A program made the position numbers and the translations under genes. Below, piece by piece: positions 23,175-25,234 of a DNA stretch of 25,234 nt. The notes below the pieces were generated by a model that was not told the DNA's origin, did not search any database, and saw only the letters and a list, made by a program, of their open reading frames with translations. The stretch covers positions 1-25,234 of the forward strand of contig JAIRYL010000044.1 of NCBI GenBank assembly GCA_031267775.1, read 5' to 3'. This DNA comes from Tannerellaceae bacterium. GTDB lineage: Bacteria; Bacteroidota; Bacteroidia; Bacteroidales; Tannerellaceae. The first letter of the stretch is position 1. Every line of letters starts with the position of its first letter.

Positions 23175-24344
23175 TTATTTTTCATCCAGCGTTGTTTTTA
23201 GCGCGTTCAGCGCTTGCTCTGTCACGCAGCGCGGGCAACCTGCATTCAGGCGCATATACCCTTCGCCTCCCGGGCCAAACATGGCTCCGTCGTTCAGCGC
23301 CAGTCCGGCTTTCAGAAAGAGCGACACAAGCTCCGGCTGCGTTACATGCAGCCCTTTACAGTCCAGCCATATTAAAAAAGAGGCCTGCGGACGGTATACC
23401 TTTATTTGGGGCAGACGCCTGCCTGTAAAATCGGCCACAAAGTCTACATTCCCTATAACGTAGGCCAGCATCTGCCGCCGCCACTCATTTCCATGCGTAT
23501 AAGCCGCCATGGTAGCCTGGTAAGCAAAGATAGAGCCGTCGTTCAGCTCCCTGGCTTTAAGAAAAGAAAAGAACTGCCTGCGCGTGGCGGCGTGGGGTAT
23601 AACGGCATACGAAGCCACGATGCCGGCTATATTAAACGTTTTGCTGGGCGCCATAAAGGTAATGCAGGGAAAGTCCGCGCCCAAAAGAGAAGGAAACGGA
23701 TAGTGGCGGTATCCCGGATAAACCATCTCGGCATGTATTTCGTCCGAAACAACCAGTATCCGGCGCTTTGCACAAATCCCGGCCAGCCGGATCAGCGTAT
23801 CTTTTGGCCATACAATACCGCCCGGATTATGGGGGTTGCACAGGATGAGCAGTTTGCACCCGTCGTCTATCACAGCTTCCAACTGTTCAAAATCCATGGC
23901 ATACGCCCCGTTTACCAGTTTCAGCGGATTATACAGAACCCTGCGCCCCATGCTTTCGGGCACAATCCGGAAGGGATGGTATACGGGCGGCTGTATAATC
24001 ACCTTGTCGCCCGGCCGGGTAAAACAGTCGATAACAAAAGCTATCCCCTTTACAATTCCGGGAATATAGCTAATCCACTCCCGCTCCGTATCCCACCCAT
24101 ACCGCTGTTTCACCCAGTTGATAATGCAGTCGTAATATGCGTCGGAAGCAAACGTATATCCAAAAACCTCGTGCGCGCAGCGTTTTCTTATGGCGTCAAC
24201 TATAAAATCGGGCGAACGGAAGTCCATGTCCGCCACCCACAGCGGCGTTAAGCCGGCGGCGCCAAAATCCGCTTCAAGCCTGTCCGCTTTCACGCAATCA
24301 GTACCTTTGCGATCAATAACCTCGTCAAAATCATATTGTTTCAT
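23175..24344 (-). CDS. PatB/MalY-family C-S lyase (cystathionine beta-lyase-like PLP enzyme)
   Basis: The 389-residue fold-type I PLP enzyme has the PatB/MalY hallmarks: LWVADMDFRSPDFIVDAI near residues 35-52, GIVKGIAF, CNPHNPGG at 169-176, VVSDEIHAEMVYPG about 198-211, and the PLP lysine K235 in APSKTFNIAG. Such enzymes split cystathionine or other S-conjugates to thiol, pyruvate and ammonia, and some have aminotransferase or regulatory roles. The active-site set looks complete. It is the first gene of the minus-strand stretch on the right. I saw no clean TAnnTTTG element upstream. The intergenic region before it is gene-free and rich in repeats. Confidence 0.92.
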   Translation of the reverse strand: MKQYDFDEVIDRKGTDCVKADRLEADFGAAGLTPLWVADMDFRSPDFIVDAIRKRCAHEVFGYTFASDAYYDCIINWVKQRYGWDTEREWISYIPGIVKGIAFVIDCFTRPGDKVIIQPPVYHPFRIVPESMGRRVLYNPLKLVNGAYAMDFEQLEAVIDDGCKLLILCNPHNPGGIVWPKDTLIRLAGICAKRRILVVSDEIHAEMVYPGYRHYPFPSLLGADFPCITFMAPSKTFNIAGIVASYAVIPHAATRRQFFSFLKARELNDGSIFAYQATMAAYTHGNEWRRQMLAYVIGNVDFVADFTGRRLPQIKVYRPQASFLIWLDCKGLHVTQPELVSLFLKAGLALNDGAMFGPGGEGYMRLNAGCPRCVTEQALNALKTTLDEK

Positions 24345-24382
24345 TACATCTAAATAATTAATTCATTCAAGTAAATAAAAAA

Positions 24383-24550
24383 GGCGTGCGTCTCCTTTTA
24401 AAAAAACCGCTGCAAGATACCTGTTTTTTTCTTTAGACGCCCGCCCGAAACCCATAAATCGTCATCCCAAGAACCTGTTTCTACGTTCCATTCGCTCCCT
24501 TGATACGGCGGATATGCCTGCGCGAAAGGGGGCGCTTTTCGCAGAAACAG
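24383..24550. repeat. Imperfect long-range inverted repeats upstream of the C-S lyase
   Basis: CTGTTTCTACG (24475-24485) and CGCAGAAACAG (24540-24550) pair at 10 of 11 positions around a 54-nt loop with a smaller GCGAAA/TTTCGC stem. A second pair, GGCGTGCGTCT (about 24383) and AGACGCCCGCC (about 24435), also matches at 10 of 11. No ORF is credible here. Confidence 0.5.
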
Positions 24551-24561
24551 ACCGCGCCTGA

Positions 24562-24801
24562 ATTTTCATACCTGCCCGTCTGAATTTCCATACGTACCCG
24601 TCTGAAATTTCATAAGGGAGAAAATAAAATTTCATAAGGGAGAAAATATATTTTTATAAGGGAGAAAATATATTTTCATAAGCGCGCAGCTAAACTTTCA
24701 TAAGGACGCAGCTAAACTTTCATGAGGGAGAAAATATATTTTCATAAGGGAGAAATTTTACGTTCATGAAGGAGAAATTTTACGTTCTCCCGTATGAAAA
24801 T
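24562..24801. repeat. Phased 22-bp tandem array (TTTCATAAGGGAGAAAATAT-type unit, ten copies)
   Basis: The CAT (once TAT) of each unit falls at 24567, 24589, 24611, 24633, 24655, 24677, 24699, 24721, 24743 and 24765, every 22 bp without slippage. Units differ in their second half: CCTGCCCGT, CGTACCCGT, AAGGGAGAAAATAT, AAGCGCGCAGCTAA or AAGGAGAAATTTT. The array ends with an inverted copy (TTCTCCCGTATGAAAAT, about 24785-24801) in the next register. It encodes no clean ORF and has no spacers as in CRISPR. The core is shared with 6774-6851. Confidence 0.9.
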
Positions 24802-24945
24802 TTGAGGGGCGTTTTATCCGCCAAACAGTACGCGGCAGGCCGCTGGCAAAGCTTGCCTGCGCGCGCTTGACTGCCGACTGTCTTTTACGAAAAAAAAATC
24901 AGTCGGAGGATTTCCTGGCAAAGGGCGGGCGCAAGCTATTCATCA

Positions 24946-25073
24946 GGGCGCGCCCCCCGAAGTACGGGGGTCGGGCTTTCCGCTGCAAGTCCTCGCTCGC
25001 CTGCGGCTCGTTGCGGGCTATCCGCTTCAATCCCTCGCGCAGTCGTCGCTCCGCGCCGCCCAAAGAAAAGCCC
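24946..25073 (+). repeat. Bipartite GC-rich interspersed element, copy B
   Basis: The element opens with GGGCGCG, then a CCCCCG/CGGGGG hairpin, and carries cores GGGCTTTCCGCT (24973-24984) and GGGCTATCCGCT (25015-25026), 42 bp apart, each with the same tail types as copy A at 6488-6652. It ends CGCCGCCCAAAG. Orientation matches copy A. Confidence 0.8.
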
Positions 25074-25099
25074 GCCCCGATAATCCGAAAACCGGACCA

Positions 25100-25117
25100 T
25101 ACATATATATATATGTA
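25100..25117. repeat. 18-bp AT palindrome at the intron 3' junction
   Basis: TACATATATATATATGTA is its own reverse complement and abuts the proposed 3' end of the group II intron. Confidence 0.75.
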
Positions 25118-25234
25118 ATCGAGTAGACTGCCCTGCCGGTATTATCCGGCAGGGTGAGCCTCTCACACCACTGTACGTACGGGTCGCGTATACAGCGGTT
25201 CGTTAAGATATGGGGTAATTGATTTGTAAAAAGG
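25118..25234 (-). mobile_element. Group II intron, 3' end (domains V and VI); body beyond window
   Basis: On the minus strand a 33-nt hairpin at 25199-25167 has the domain V layout: a 9-bp lower stem ACCGCTGTA/TACAGTGGT, a two-base CG bulge on the 3' side, a TACG/CGTA upper stem and a short loop. One lower-stem pair is G-U only when read as minus-strand RNA, which supports this orientation. It is followed by GTGTGAGAGG, a 9-bp domain VI-like hairpin (CCCTGCCGG, 25131-25154) and CTACTCGAT ending at 25118. The CGC in the lower stem suggests the IIC-type catalytic triad. The reverse transcriptase ORF would lie right of the window. The 3' boundary is inferred from remembered intron ends. Confidence 0.75.

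Noticed and set aside
23406..24251. 281-codon plus-strand frame over the C-S lyase gene
   Set aside because: It is antisense to a clear PatB/MalY protein with complete motifs; no family-like features in the translation.
24562..24801. CRISPR array
   Set aside because: There are no unique spacers: the units are contiguous at 22 bp, and no cas genes are present.
24867..25118. 83-codon plus-strand and 76-codon minus-strand frames across copy B
   Set aside because: Both are generated by the repeat and the AT palindrome; composition is not protein-like.
1..25234. tRNA or rRNA genes
   Set aside because: No T-loop GGTTCGA-type motifs in cloverleaf context or rRNA-like stretches were recognised by eye; a tRNAscan run would settle it.

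Overview
The window looks like a chromosomal segment of a Bacteroidales-type Bacteroidetes. The evidence is the close fit of MetG, XerD, the LolC-like permease, the ParA-ParB-DUF5683-MltD operon and the DUF4377 lipoprotein to Bacteroides-group families, together with repeated TAnnTTTG promoter elements and a lack of strong Shine-Dalgarno sites. I cannot name a genus from the sequence.

Layout. 1-321: C-terminal end of an IS4-like transposase cut by the window edge, followed by short AT-rich direct repeats. 469-4662 (+): metG, a DegT-family sugar aminotransferase and a membrane-anchored LytTR regulator. 4673-6301 (-): a secreted M28 peptidase. 6302-6964: a repeat-rich intergenic region with tandem ATTCTTA, a bipartite GC-rich element, GAGACGCAA repeats and a CATACGGGAG hairpin. 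6965-7129 (+): a possible 54-residue ORF. 7163-11261 (-): a compact run aroQ-pyk-O-methyltransferase-rbfA-lolC-like, with ATGA or TTGA overlaps at two junctions. 11328-12218 (+): xerD, divergent from aroQ. 12256-13686 (-): a POT-like MFS transporter. 13984-15267 (+): eno, with a strong terminator. 15454-17360 (+): an AT-rich accessory patch with a Tsr-like tyrosine recombinase and a twin-DUF4377 lipoprotein. 17405-21359 (-): parA-parB-DUF5683-mltD. 21494-23129 (-): slyD-aroC. 23175-24344 (-): a PatB/MalY-type C-S lyase. 24345-25234: a gene-free stretch with a strictly phased 22-bp repeat array, a second copy of the bipartite GC-rich element, and the 3' end of a group II intron on the minus strand whose body lies beyond the right edge.

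Most genes are housekeeping: tRNA charging, glycolysis (pyk, eno), the shikimate pathway (aroQ, aroC), ribosome maturation, chromosome segregation and dimer resolution (parAB, xerD), and envelope maintenance (mltD, LolC-like). The parAB operon continues directly into a predicted membrane protein and a murein transglycosylase, which ties segregation to cell-wall genes. The unusual material is noncoding. Two repeat families, a CATAMGGGAG unit spaced by two helical turns and a bipartite GGGCTWTCCGCT element, occur together at two loci about 18 kb apart. These loci and the recombinase patch are the best candidates for undescribed biology here. No tRNA, rRNA or CRISPR array was seen.
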